DNA of 64,000 nt from Marinobacterium_D sp050908845 (GCF_050908845.1 NZ_CP194171.1:248001-312000), one strand, 5' to 3'; positions 25,542 through 38,683 are shown, counted from the first letter of the stretch. The notes: generated by a model not told the origin, from the letters alone. Translations and numbers: made by a program.

Positions 25542-26363
25542 ATGAATAAAAGCTTCAACACCCTGATTCCACCTCAACCGGAGATCCTGCGCTCTCTTGC
25601 CGAAGCGCTGAACCAGGAGTATCCGGATCAGCGTGAAGTCGCCGGCCTGCTGCGCAAGGATGTGGCTCTCTATTCCACCATCCTGAAGGCAGCCAACAGC
25701 CCCTACTACGGGCTCGCTGTAGAGATAACCTCGGTAGAACGTGCCCTGAGCCTGCTGGGATTCGAGCGCATTTTCAGCCTTGTCAGGCTGACTCTGATGA
25801 AAAACAGCCTGGCAAAAACCGGCAGGATGGAACGCTTTTGGGACACGGCCCGCGATGTCAGCGAGCTGTCGACACTGATCGCCTCGCGCCTGACCCATCT
25901 TAACAAAGACGATGTGTACACCTGCGGCATGCTGCACGACTGCGGGCTGCCGTTGATGGTCCAGGCGTTCGAGGGTTTTCGTGACTTCCTCCAGCAACAT
26001 GGCAACCTCAGCACCGGCGAGCTGGAAAGCGCCGAAGTGGCGAAGTTCGGCTTCAGCCACTACCAGGTTGGCTCCCGTATGGCTGAGCGCTGGCTGCTGC
26101 CGCAGTACCTGGCCGACGCCATCCGACTGCAGCCGCAGATTGACGATGTACTGAACGACCGCATCGAAGCAACAGAGCGCGCCCGGGAGCTGCTGTCGGT
26201 ATTAACCCTGGCCCAGGATATCAGCGAAGAATACCGCTACTACTGGCGCATCAATCAGAAGCAGGGCCTGCCGGCCGTGCAACAGGCACTGCGCTACCTC
26301 GGTGTGATCGACCTGGATTACCTGAACCTGAAAGATGAAATTCTCGAGAGCATGGGCGCCTGA
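25542..26363 (+). CDS. HDOD-domain protein
   Basis: The 273-residue protein is an HDOD domain alone, with early DVALYSTILKAANSPYYG and then MLHDCGLPLM. HDOD is related to HD-GYP phosphohydrolases but usually lacks catalytic residues, and it often acts in signalling. No partner domain is present and its role is unknown. It is divergent from the DTW gene and convergent with the isomerase-like gene. Confidence 0.85.
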   Translation: MNKSFNTLIPPQPEILRSLAEALNQEYPDQREVAGLLRKDVALYSTILKAANSPYYGLAVEITSVERALSLLGFERIFSLVRLTLMKNSLAKTGRMERFWDTARDVSELSTLIASRLTHLNKDDVYTCGMLHDCGLPLMVQAFEGFRDFLQQHGNLSTGELESAEVAKFGFSHYQVGSRMAERWLLPQYLADAIRLQPQIDDVLNDRIEATERARELLSVLTLAQDISEEYRYYWRINQKQGLPAVQQALRYLGVIDLDYLNLKDEILESMGA

Positions 26364-26385
26364 GAGAGCCGCCACGCCCATTTTC

Positions 26386-27159
26386 TCAATACGCAGCCAT
26401 CCAGCTTAGTCCATCCGCTGTTGCACCCTGTGGGTTGTATTCACAGCCCACAGAGCCGGCATACCCCAGACAGTCCAGCTCAGCCAGAATGTAAGCGTAG
26501 TTCAGCTCACCGATATCCGGCTCATGCCGACCTGGTACACCGGCAATCTGCACATGCTCGATCAGGCCGAACAGCTCCTTCATAGTCTGCGTAACCCTCC
26601 CCTGCATCATCTGACAGTGATACAGATCCAGCTGCAGACCGACGTTGTCTTCAGCAATCTCTTCAATCAATGCCCTGGCCTGGGCTGGATAGTTGACCAG
26701 GTAACCGGGCATATCGATATTATTGATCGGCTCGACCATGATTCTCAGACCATGCTGTGCAGCCTGGCGGGCGGCACTGCGAAGGTTGTTCACATAGCAG
26801 GTCTTTGCCGCTTCGGGTGACAGATCTCCGCCGACCACGCCTGCCATAACATGGATACGCCGATTACCGAGCACGCGGGCATAAGCGATCGCCTGCTCGA
26901 TACCGCGTGCAAACTCCTCCTCCCTTCCCGGTAGAGCAGCCAGACCACGTTCACCGGCCTGCCAGTCACCGGGAGGCGCATTGAACAGCACCTGCTCCAG
27001 TCTGTGAGCATCCAGGCGCTGTTTTATTTCCTGTGCCGGAAAGTCATAGGGAAAGAGGTATTCCACGGCGTTGAAGCCCGCCCTGGCAGCCGCTTCAAAG
27101 CGCTCCAGAAACGGCAGTTCCGTAAACAGCATCGACAGGTTGGCAGCAAATCTTGGCAC
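26386..27159 (-). CDS. Hydroxypyruvate isomerase family protein (Hyi/OtnI-like)
   Basis: This is a 257-residue TIM-barrel protein of the xylose-isomerase-like group. MPRFAANLSMLFTE at the N-terminus and the segments MVEPINNIDMPGY, QLDLYHCQ, QIAGVPGRHEPD and GCEYNPQG are typical of Hyi/OtnI. The conserved glutamates EPIN and CEYNP are the catalytic pair. Substrates in the family are hydroxypyruvate or 2-oxo-tetronate; no gcl, glxR or otn neighbours are in the window, so the pathway is undecided. Confidence 0.87.
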   Translation of the reverse strand: MPRFAANLSMLFTELPFLERFEAAARAGFNAVEYLFPYDFPAQEIKQRLDAHRLEQVLFNAPPGDWQAGERGLAALPGREEEFARGIEQAIAYARVLGNRRIHVMAGVVGGDLSPEAAKTCYVNNLRSAARQAAQHGLRIMVEPINNIDMPGYLVNYPAQARALIEEIAEDNVGLQLDLYHCQMMQGRVTQTMKELFGLIEHVQIAGVPGRHEPDIGELNYAYILAELDCLGYAGSVGCEYNPQGATADGLSWMAAY

Positions 27160-27225
27160 GGCCTTGTCCCTCTGTGTGGCTTTTAGTCTGATGTTAGGGG
27201 GTTCGGTGAGGAATCGGAAGGGTTG

Positions 27226-27376
27226 GTGGGAGCGGTTATGTCGCCCCGATCAATCCCAGGGGTTTGAATGCCGAGTTCAATCGGCACGATGGTTATTATG
27301 CCCTTTGGGTGCGTACCTCCTACCCTGGGGCGGTGCCAGAATCGGTTTTCGTAGGAGGGGCGCCCTCGCCCCGATT
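27226..27376. repeat. REP/BIME-like palindromic repeat cluster
   Basis: Three related units lie downstream of the rrn operon. Unit A is at 27351-27376: GTAGGAG then GGGCG, loop CCCT, CGCCC and CGATT. A degenerate A copy (GTGGGAG...CGCCCCGAT) is at 27226-27250. An inverted unit B (27279-27323) reads ATGCCCTTTGGGTGCGT then CCTCCTAC. Units A and B recur at 61319-61423. In A the two stems differ by compensatory changes. The GTAGGAG head resembles REP elements of Pseudomonas. The rest of 27160-27714 holds no supported gene. Confidence 0.7.
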
Positions 27377-27460
27377 ACTGTGGCGGTTATGCCTGGGGAG
27401 TGGCTGCGGGCTGAGCTCGAGTGGCTAGTGCTTGGGCGAGTTGGGCAGGGAGGCTTAACA

Positions 27461-27548
27461 GCGATGACCTACAGTGATCAGAGGCGTTACTTCTGACCCT
27501 GCGGGTGTCTGTAGGGGCCGACTCGTTTGGTGGGGCGCGATGACCTAC
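27461..27548. repeat. Two copies of the 5S 3'-end 12-mer
   Basis: GCGATGACCTAC occurs at 27461-27472 and 27537-27548, and again inside the 5S gene at 27721-27732. The copies outside the gene may be remnants of earlier rrn ends or part of a hairpin repeat (ACCTA/TAGGT follows the second copy). Confidence 0.4.
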
Positions 27549-27669
27549 TTTAGGTCGCAAGCGGTGCTTGCGATCCTTCGGACGCCTGCGGCGCCTATCC
27601 GCCGTACCTACGGTACAGGCGTATTCACATGGGCCTGGTAGTGCACAGCAGACCCTGCCGTCCAAACAT

Positions 27670-27705
27670 AAAAAAAGGGCCACCCCAATGGGGTGACCCT
27701 TTTTT
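27670..27705 (-). terminator. Intrinsic terminator of the rrn operon
   Basis: An imperfect stem GGGTCACCCC / GGGGTGGCCC (27677-27699) is followed by seven T residues on the minus strand. It starts 10-16 nt after the 5S 3' end. Confidence 0.9.
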
Positions 27706-27714
27706 CATATTAGG

Positions 27715-27833
27715 TGCCTGGCGATGACCTACTCTCACATGGGGAAGCCCCACACTACCATCGGCGATGACGCGTTTCACGACTGAGTTCGGCATGGGAT
27801 CAGGTGGTTCCACGTCTCTATTGTCACCAGGCA
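27715..27833 (-). rRNA. rrf: 5S ribosomal RNA
   Basis: The gene reads TGCCTGGTGACAATAGAG at its 5' end and CATCGCCAGGCA at its 3' end. The interior matches bacterial 5S (CCACCTGATCCCATGCCGAA). Ends pair as expected over the terminal stem. Length is about 119 nt. It is the last gene of the rrn operon. Confidence 0.96.
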
Positions 27834-27970
27834 AAACTGGAACAAACTGAGATCTAAAAGCTTTTTAGTAGAAGACCCGCTGTCGCTTATCTCCTATCTG
27901 ATGTCTTGTCGTTCGCTACAAGCTACAACCGCGATACGATCTATATATTCAATGTTCAAACGCCTTTGGC

Positions 27971-30869
<2,899 letters not shown>

Positions 30870-30963
30870 CCGAAGGCGTCTGATCACTTGAATATATAGT
30901 AACGATCGATTTCGCCGGTTGGCGCTTGTATCAAACAATACAAGACAATCTTTTAGATCCAAT

Positions 30964-30976
30964 TTGTTAAAGAGCG
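30964..30976 (-). promoter_or_regulatory. boxA in the 16S-23S spacer
   Basis: CGCTCTTTAACAA on the minus strand matches the rrn boxA antitermination element. It is identical to the leader copy at 32817-32829. The spacer (30863-31119, about 257 bp) holds no tRNA gene that I can find. Confidence 0.85.
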
Positions 30977-31119
30977 TTTAAAGCAATGACGCTTTAAATC
31001 ATGACCCCAACTCACGCTGGAGGCATTGTTTAAAGCGCTTTCTTCATTTGAAGAAGCTTCCGCTTCAACATTCCAATCAGGTAATTCGTGTGAACGCTTG
31101 CCAAGGCCAAGCTATCGTT

Positions 31120-32659
<1,540 letters not shown>

Positions 32660-32816
32660 AAAAGTTTAATTGAACTTCATGAGGAGGAATGTCCCCAATC
32701 CGTTCTGCTCAAGGTATAAACAACGCTAAATGAATTCACATATAGGTTGCTTGTCTTGAGATATAAGCTTATGTGCTTAGACCTCGACAAGCGCCCACAC
32801 GAATTACCTGATCGAC

Positions 32817-32829
32817 TTGTTAAAGAGCG
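32817..32829 (-). promoter_or_regulatory. Leader boxA of the rrn operon
   Basis: CGCTCTTTAACAA lies about 160 nt before the 16S 5' end. It is the antitermination element expected in rrn leaders. Confidence 0.88.
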
Positions 32830-32880
32830 GGCTTGAAAGGCTGCTTCGTAGCGAAGCGTTCCGTCTCAAGCGAGGCGCAT

Positions 32881-32908
32881 ATCTTACCGCCTCCGTGTTC
32901 AGTGTCAA
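32881..32908 (-). promoter_or_regulatory. rrn promoter P2
   Basis: On the minus strand a perfect -35 (TTGACA, 32903-32908), a 16-bp spacer and TAAGAT (32881-32886) are followed by a GC-rich discriminator (ATGCGCCTCGC). The 16-bp spacer is typical of rrn promoters. Confidence 0.88.
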
Positions 32909-33045
32909 GCGTTTATTTTCGCTTTTCACTGCGATTTTCGAACCGGCGAATTTCTGAAAACAGATAAGAAATTCAAGTGGTTGGAAAACCGCCTCGCTGG
33001 TCGTCCTCAACCCCGAAGGGCGTGTCGTCTCAAGCGAGGAGGCGC

Positions 33046-33100
33046 ATTCTACAGACCTGCCGGAGGGAGTCAACAGGCTTTTTGAAAATAATTACAATCC
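33046..33100 (-). promoter_or_regulatory. rrn promoter P1 with UP-like element
   Basis: On the minus strand TTGACT (33068-33073), a 16-bp spacer and TAGAAT (33046-33051) lie about 165 bp upstream of P2. An A/T-rich stretch at 33076-33100 (AATTATTTTCAAAAA) resembles an UP element. The sequence just downstream repeats that downstream of P2. The rest of 32660-33175 holds the leader and no gene. Confidence 0.85.
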
Positions 33101-33114
33101 GATGAAACTGGTGC

Positions 33115-33151
33115 CATAAAACAGATGAAGGGAGCCTAAGCTCCCTTCATC
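33115..33151 (-). terminator. Intrinsic terminator after tatC
   Basis: A perfect 12-bp stem (GATGAAGGGAGC / GCTCCCTTCATC) with a 4-nt loop is followed on the minus strand by TGTTTTAT. Confidence 0.85.
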
Positions 33152-33175
33152 CACACCAGGATTTATCTGCTGTAA

Positions 33176-33937
33176 TCAGCTGTCCATATCGGCCTCAGGC
33201 TCACTTTCAGGCCTGCGCCCGGTAAAGCGGGCCATCACCAGACCCACTTCAAACAGCAACCACATGGGTACGGCCAGCAGACTTTGTGAAATCATATCCG
33301 GCGGCGTCAACAGCATACCAACGACGAAGCAGCCAACGATCACGTAGGCCCGCTTCGATGCCAGGGACTTCACATCGGTAATGCCCGACCAGACCATCAA
33401 CAAGGTTGCGATCGGAATCTCGAATACGATACCGAATGCGAAAAACAGCTTCAGAACGAAGTTCAGGTAGCTGCTGATATCGGTCATCATCGCCACGTTT
33501 TCCGGACCGGTACTGGTGAAGAAACCGAATATCAGCGGGAACACGACGAAGTAGGCAAATGCCACACCCAGGTAGAACAGCAGAATACTGGACAGCAGCA
33601 ACGGCACCGCCAGGCGCTTCTCATGCTTATACAGCCCCGGCGAGATAAACGCCCAGGCCTGGTGCAGCAGAAAAGGGATCGCCAGAAAAACTGCGGCCAC
33701 CAGCGTTAGCTTGAAAGGAGCAAAGAAGGGCGAGGTCACGTCTGTCGCGATCATGCTCGTCCCTTCCGGCAACAGCGCTGTCAGCGGTGCGGAAAGCCAC
33801 TCATAAAGATCATTGGCGAAGTAGAATAGCCCCAGAAAAATAACCAGGATCAGAAAAACGCTATGCAGCAACCGCTGGCGTAACTCAACCAGGTGAGAGA
33901 TCAGCGGCTGCTCGGGGTCGTGATGGGTTTCAGTCAT
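33176..33937 (-). CDS. tatC: Twin-arginine translocase subunit TatC
   Basis: TatC, with TatB, recognises twin-arginine signal peptides of folded exported proteins. The 253-residue protein has six hydrophobic helices and the N-terminal HLVELRQRL motif. The ATG at 33937 (MTETHHDPEQP) overlaps the end of tatB by 8 nt; a longer frame to 34078 lies entirely within tatB and is not the real start. It is the last gene of the ubiB-hisI-hisE-tatABC unit. Confidence 0.96.
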   Translation of the reverse strand: MTETHHDPEQPLISHLVELRQRLLHSVFLILVIFLGLFYFANDLYEWLSAPLTALLPEGTSMIATDVTSPFFAPFKLTLVAAVFLAIPFLLHQAWAFISPGLYKHEKRLAVPLLLSSILLFYLGVAFAYFVVFPLIFGFFTSTGPENVAMMTDISSYLNFVLKLFFAFGIVFEIPIATLLMVWSGITDVKSLASKRAYVIVGCFVVGMLLTPPDMISQSLLAVPMWLLFEVGLVMARFTGRRPESEPEADMDS

Positions 33938-34289
33938 CGGCGGAATGCTTCTTCGCGCTGCTCTCCGGGACTGTGTCATCGACAGCCGCCGCGGAGTCTT
34001 TGGTTTCCTGTTTCGAGGAGGCGGCGGTATCTGATTCGTTGAAGGCGAAAGGCTTACGCATTTCAGCAAGCTCGTCATCGAGCTCTTCTTTCTTCATCGC
34101 CGTCGTGCGACGAAGCTCTTCAACCCGCAGCTCTTCGTTTATCTCTCGCTGAATGCCGCTGATCGAGCGCCGCAGGCGCCCGATCCAAAGCCCGCAGGTT
34201 TTGGCGGCCACCGGCAGTTTTTCGGGGCCCAGCACCAACAGGGCAACGACCCCAATCAGCAGGAGCTCAGCAAAGCCGATATCAAACAT
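33930..34289 (-). CDS. tatB: Twin-arginine translocase subunit TatB
   Basis: The 119-residue protein has the TatB N-terminal helix with FAELLLIGVVALLVLGPEKLP, read in two parts (FAELLLIGVVALLV and LGPEKLP), then an amphipathic helix and a charged tail. With TatC it forms the signal-peptide receptor. It is 9 nt downstream of tatA. Confidence 0.95.
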   Translation of the reverse strand: MFDIGFAELLLIGVVALLVLGPEKLPVAAKTCGLWIGRLRRSISGIQREINEELRVEELRRTTAMKKEELDDELAEMRKPFAFNESDTAASSKQETKDSAAAVDDTVPESSAKKHSADD

Positions 34290-34298
34290 AGGTCGGCC

Positions 34299-34553
34299 TT
34301 ACTTGTTTTCAGACTTCTGCTCTGTCTTGGCTGCGGTCTGGTCGTTTTCGTTGAAGTTCGCATCGTCCTGGTTCAGCGACTTCTTGGACTCTTCCTGCTT
34401 CGCAGATTCATCGTCATTCATCGCTTTTTTGAAGCCCTTCACGGCACTGCCGACGTCACCGCCCAGGTTACGCAGTTTTTTGGTTCCGAACAGGAGGATG
34501 ATAATCCCCAGAACAATCACCAGCTGCCAGATACTGATTCCACCAAAACCCAT
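34299..34553 (-). CDS. tatA: Twin-arginine translocase subunit TatA
   Basis: TatA oligomers form the translocation path. The 84-residue protein has one membrane helix (WQLVIVLGIIILLFG) followed by TKKLRNLGGDVGSAVKGF, the family amphipathic helix, and an acidic, glutamine-rich tail. It follows hisE after about 49 nt. Confidence 0.96.
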   Translation of the reverse strand: MGFGGISIWQLVIVLGIIILLFGTKKLRNLGGDVGSAVKGFKKAMNDDESAKQEESKKSLNQDDANFNENDQTAAKTEQKSENK

Positions 34554-34602
34554 AACTACTTCTCCACTGCCGAGCTTTGCTCGAACCTTCTAAGTTAATT
34601 CG

Positions 34603-34935
34603 TTACTTCTTTGCCCTGGAGGCTTTTTCTTCCAGACCGGAAAGATCAAACCGCCGCGCCAGCTCTTTCAGCACCGCGTCCGGCGATTCGCCAAGATGGG
34701 AAAGCGCAACCAGGGAATGAAACCACAGATCGGCGGTTTCATATACAAGGTCAGTATTGTCACCGGATACCTGTGCATCCTTGGCGGCCAGAATCGTCTC
34801 GGTAGCCTCTTCGCCAATTTTTTCCAGGATCTTGTTCAAGCCCTTGGCATGAAGACTGGCAACGTAGGAAGAATCCGGTGCAGCTGCCTTGCGCTGTTCA
34901 AGCACCTCACCCAACTGCGTGAGTACATCACTCAT
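34603..34935 (-). CDS. hisE: Phosphoribosyl-ATP pyrophosphatase
   Basis: HisE performs the second step of histidine synthesis. The 110-residue protein contains the MazG-like metal motif KIGEEATETILAAK. The ATG overlaps the hisI stop codon (TAATG), so the two are coupled. HisE and HisI are separate, as in Pseudomonas, rather than fused as in E. coli. Confidence 0.97.
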   Translation of the reverse strand: MSDVLTQLGEVLEQRKAAAPDSSYVASLHAKGLNKILEKIGEEATETILAAKDAQVSGDNTDLVYETADLWFHSLVALSHLGESPDAVLKELARRFDLSGLEEKASRAKK

Positions 34936-35339
34936 TATTTATCGTCCTGCTTCGCGTAAATGGCACTCGGGTCCTTGCGGACTTCATCGGTGACCTGCCA
35001 CTGCCCCTGTTCATCCAGGCGACGGTAGAAGCAGCTCTCACGACCGGTATGGCAGGCGATACCGCCAAGCTGCTCTACCGTAAGCAGCACCACATCCGCA
35101 TCGCAGTCCAGACGCAGATCATGCAGTTTCTGCACGTGCCCGGACTCTTCACCTTTTCGCCAGAGTTTAGCGCGGGAACGTGACCAGTAGATGGCACGCT
35201 GTTCCTGAACGGTCAGCTCGAGCGCTTCGCGGTTCATCCAGGCAACCATCAATATGCGTCCGCTGTTCACATCCTGGGCGATAGCTGGCACCAGGCCGCT
35301 AGCGTCCCACTTAATCTCTTCCAGCCAGTCGTTACTCAT
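34935..35339 (-). CDS. hisI: Phosphoribosyl-AMP cyclohydrolase
   Basis: HisI opens the adenine ring of phosphoribosyl-AMP in step three of histidine synthesis. The 134-residue protein contains RLDCDADVVLL, with metal-binding aspartates and cysteine, and the zinc cysteines in CHTGRESCFY. It is followed by hisE with a one-base overlap. Confidence 0.97.
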   Translation of the reverse strand: MSNDWLEEIKWDASGLVPAIAQDVNSGRILMVAWMNREALELTVQEQRAIYWSRSRAKLWRKGEESGHVQKLHDLRLDCDADVVLLTVEQLGGIACHTGRESCFYRRLDEQGQWQVTDEVRKDPSAIYAKQDDK

Positions 35340-35418
35340 CAGACCCTTTTATTGCCTGTCTTGCGTTATACGTAAACGTCGAGAATACCCGATGATCCTG
35401 ATCGCCACCACCGCCACA

Positions 35419-37050
35419 TCAGGCGCGCCAAAGCAGGATCATACCCAGGGCGGCGCTGACCCAGCCGTACCAGGTCAGCTGCTCGATCATCTGCCTCCCT
35501 TCAGGTATGCCACTGGCAACGGCCAGGGCCAGCAGCACGCCACCCAGTACCAGTCCACGACGGGCGCGACGGCGTTCCCGCTTGGTTTCCCTGCGGCGCT
35601 GACGCAGCAACTCCTGGCTGGTCGCTTCCAGGTGCCGCATCTGCTGCAAACTGTCGTACACAAGCTGTGGCATATGCGGCAGTTTGTCGAGCCAGTCCGG
35701 CGCCTGCTGTTTCATCTTCTTATAGACAGCCCGCACCCCCATGCGTTCTCGCATCCACTTCTCGAGGAAGGGCTTCGCGGTTTTCCACAGGTCCAGATCC
35801 GGGTAAAGCTGGCGGCCCAGGCCTTCGATATTGAGCAGGGTTTTCTGCAACAGCACCAGCTGGGGCTGCACCTCCATATTGAAACGCCGGGCGGTCTGGA
35901 ACAGACCCAGCAGCACCATACCGAAGGAGATATCCTTCAGTGGCTTCTCAAAGATAGGCTCACAGACACTGCGGATCGCCGTTTCGAACGCATTGACATT
36001 GGTATTCGCCGGCACCCAGCCGGAATCGATATGCAGCTGCGCCACCTGGCGATAGTCACGTTTGAAGAATGCCAGGATATTGCGCGCCAGGTAGCTCTGA
36101 TCTTCGGGCGTCAGCGCACCGATGATGCCAAAGTCGACGGCGATGTAACGCGGGTTGGCCGGATCTTCACAGGATACGAAAATATTCCCCGGGTGCATGT
36201 CCGCATGGAAGAAACTGTCCCGGAACACCTGAGTAAAGAAGATCTCCACCCCACGCTCAGCCAGCAGTTTCATATCCACGTTGCGCTGCTTGAGCTGCGC
36301 AACATCGGCCACCGGCACACCGTAGATCCGCTCCATAACCAGCACCTGCTGACGGGTCAGATCCCAGTATATCTCCGGCACATAAAGCATCTCGGAGCCT
36401 TCGAAGTTACGGCGCAACTGAGAACCGTTGGCCGCCTCCTTGCGCAGGTCCAGCTCATCGAAGATGGTCTGCTCGTATTCGGCGACCACCTCAACAGGGC
36501 GCAGCCGCCGACCTTCGGACCAGAGCCGCTGAACCAGGTGCGCGAGCATATAGAGAAGGCCCACATCCTGACGAATCACCGAGGCGATACCGGGGCGGAT
36601 AACCTTTACCACCACCTCCTGACCACTATGCAGGCGCGCTCCATGTACCTGGGCCACCGATGCCGAAGCGATCGGATCAACCCTGAACTCCGCAAACAGT
36701 TCATTGACCGGCTTGCCAAGTGAGCGCTCTATGATCTTTCGCGCATCCTCGCTGGAGAACGGCGGCACCCGGTCCTGCAGGCGTGCCAGCTCTACCGCCA
36801 GATCATCGGGCAGCAGGTCTCTGCGGGTCGACAGCATCTGACCGAACTTGATAAACACAGGCCCCAGGGACTCCAATGCCAGTCGCAGCCGCTCACCGCG
36901 TGGCGCCCGGGCACGGATAAACCAGCGGGAGGGAAGAAACAGCAGCAGAAAGCGCAGGATACGGGGTATCGGGGCTTCCTGGATAAAGGTATCCAGGCGA
37001 TAGAGCGCGAACACACGCGCAATCTTGATTAGACGGAAAACCGTTCGCAC
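35419..37050 (-). CDS. ubiB: Ubiquinone biosynthesis accessory protein UbiB
   Basis: UbiB is an atypical ADCK/ABC1 kinase-like protein needed for ubiquinone synthesis at the membrane. The 543-residue product has the family KxGQ motif (KFGQ, about residues 68-71), the alanine-rich loop SASVAQVHGARL, HADMHPGNIFV and the DFG segment VDFGIIG. Two hydrophobic helices close the C-terminus. In Pseudomonas ubiE and ubiJ precede it; here the upstream neighbour is a diguanylate cyclase, so those genes are displaced. Confidence 0.95.
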   Translation of the reverse strand: MRTVFRLIKIARVFALYRLDTFIQEAPIPRILRFLLLFLPSRWFIRARAPRGERLRLALESLGPVFIKFGQMLSTRRDLLPDDLAVELARLQDRVPPFSSEDARKIIERSLGKPVNELFAEFRVDPIASASVAQVHGARLHSGQEVVVKVIRPGIASVIRQDVGLLYMLAHLVQRLWSEGRRLRPVEVVAEYEQTIFDELDLRKEAANGSQLRRNFEGSEMLYVPEIYWDLTRQQVLVMERIYGVPVADVAQLKQRNVDMKLLAERGVEIFFTQVFRDSFFHADMHPGNIFVSCEDPANPRYIAVDFGIIGALTPEDQSYLARNILAFFKRDYRQVAQLHIDSGWVPANTNVNAFETAIRSVCEPIFEKPLKDISFGMVLLGLFQTARRFNMEVQPQLVLLQKTLLNIEGLGRQLYPDLDLWKTAKPFLEKWMRERMGVRAVYKKMKQQAPDWLDKLPHMPQLVYDSLQQMRHLEATSQELLRQRRRETKRERRRARRGLVLGGVLLALAVASGIPEGRQMIEQLTWYGWVSAALGMILLWRA

Positions 37051-37111
37051 GAAGAAGACTCCGGAAAAAGCGAAAAACGAAGGGGATTATCCACCACGCG
37101 GTGGCCTAAGG

Positions 37112-38683
37112 CTAATCGCTGAACTCCTGAACGCGATCACGCCCGCTTTCCTTGGCCTGATAAAGCGCCTGATCGGCCCGGGAGAAAATGGAATCGACAC
37201 TGTCGCCGCCACGTACCTCGCTCACACCCACAGAGGCGGTCACTTGCACCGGCTCACCCCGGAAGTTGAACGGACTACCCGCTACAGCGTCTTTCAGCTT
37301 ACGCGCAGCGATCATCGCATCAGCCAGTACAGTTGATGGGAACAGCACGACGATCTCCTCGCCACCAAAACGGGCGATAAAGTCACTGGCCCGCAGGTTC
37401 TTTTGCAACACCCTGGCAACCAGACGCAAAACCTTGTCACCGGCCAGGTGGCCATAGTGATCATTGATCGCCTTAAACCGGTCGAGATCGATGATGGCGA
37501 TGGAAAAGGTTGTGTTGTAGCGCTCCCAGCGAAGCATTTCAGCAGCGATATGATCATCGTAGGCCACCCGGTTTGGCAAACCGGTCAGCGGATCGGTGCG
37601 GGCGCGCAGCTGCTCTTCCTCCATCCGCGACTTGACCCGGCCGGTTTCCAGCTCCATCTGTTCCACTTTCTCGAGCAGGGCCTCGTAACGCTGCTGCATA
37701 CGCTGCTCACGTTCGTTTTCCTGGTCACGAAAATGGTCCATGGTTTTTACGATGGAGGACAACTGGCGGGACACTTCACGCTTGAGCGTTGCCAGTTCAG
37801 TCGACGTCCGCACACTCTGGTGCAACCGTTTCACATCCTGGCGCACCTGGCTATCCAGCTCTTTATGAGCATTGAAGGCCGTCCCCTCTTCGACGCGGTT
37901 CTGTGACAGAAAGTCCTGCACATATGCCAGCTGCTCATTGAGGTTCAGCAGGTAATTCTCGAACTCCTCATGCTCAAGCCCGGTGGCATAGCCCGCCAGA
38001 TTGACCAGCTCCGCCATCAACTCAGGCAGCTCCGCCGCTTTTACACCCTTTTCCAGACGGGCGATAAGCTTGCGTGCCAGCGGCAGGCCTTCTGACTCGA
38101 TGTTCAGTGTCTCGATCAACAGCAGCATCTGGGCGGCAACCCGGCTCTCGAGAATCTCGAGATCGACAGCATCGGCACCCTCGTCCCCGGCGAGGGCAAA
38201 ACCCTGCTCGCTACGGCGCTCCACCGGCCGCAAGCCTTTCTGGAGGTCAACCATATCCAGCAGCAGGGCAGAGAGTTTATAGAGATGCTCGGTGGCATCA
38301 GGGATACGCCGCTCGGTACTTTTCAGCACGTTGAGAAACGGCTCACTGCTACTCAGCTCGCGCATCTGCCCGAGCCAGCGTTCCAGTGCATGGTGGAGAT
38401 CCTGGGATACGGAGAGACGCTGGTCTTCAAGCAGTTTGATCTGTCTCTCGACCTTGCGGAATACCTGGTCGAACTGGCCGTTACCATCCGTCTGGACCAT
38501 CTGCTTGTAGAGCAGATCCAGCTCAGTATCCAGTGCGGAGCTCTGCCCCCTGAGTCCCAGGTTCAGTTGCGTCGCCAACCCCCGGGCACGAAGCTCTGAC
38601 TTCTCCTTCGCCTTGAGAAGCTGGTCGTGCTCTTCGGCCAGTGCTTTGTACTTTGCTTTCCAGTCGTCCTGCTCTAGTGTCAC
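37112..38683 (-). CDS. Diguanylate cyclase, GGDEF domain
   Basis: The enzyme makes cyclic di-GMP from two GTP. The 523-residue protein has a long helical N-terminus (coiled coil near residues 300-350) and a C-terminal GGDEF domain of about 165 residues. The active site reads GGEEI, a functional variant. The RASD inhibitory site lies five residues upstream, so product feedback is likely. No membrane segment is seen, so it is probably cytoplasmic. In Pseudomonas a GGDEF gene also lies near dsbA and cytochrome c4. The signal it senses is unknown. Confidence 0.93.
   Translation of the reverse strand: MTLEQDDWKAKYKALAEEHDQLLKAKEKSELRARGLATQLNLGLRGQSSALDTELDLLYKQMVQTDGNGQFDQVFRKVERQIKLLEDQRLSVSQDLHHALERWLGQMRELSSSEPFLNVLKSTERRIPDATEHLYKLSALLLDMVDLQKGLRPVERRSEQGFALAGDEGADAVDLEILESRVAAQMLLLIETLNIESEGLPLARKLIARLEKGVKAAELPELMAELVNLAGYATGLEHEEFENYLLNLNEQLAYVQDFLSQNRVEEGTAFNAHKELDSQVRQDVKRLHQSVRTSTELATLKREVSRQLSSIVKTMDHFRDQENEREQRMQQRYEALLEKVEQMELETGRVKSRMEEEQLRARTDPLTGLPNRVAYDDHIAAEMLRWERYNTTFSIAIIDLDRFKAINDHYGHLAGDKVLRLVARVLQKNLRASDFIARFGGEEIVVLFPSTVLADAMIAARKLKDAVAGSPFNFRGEPVQVTASVGVSEVRGGDSVDSIFSRADQALYQAKESGRDRVQEFSD

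Noticed and set aside
27387..27683. 98-codon minus-strand frame after the rrn operon
   Set aside because: It overlaps repeats and the rrn terminator, and its composition is arginine-rich and atypical.
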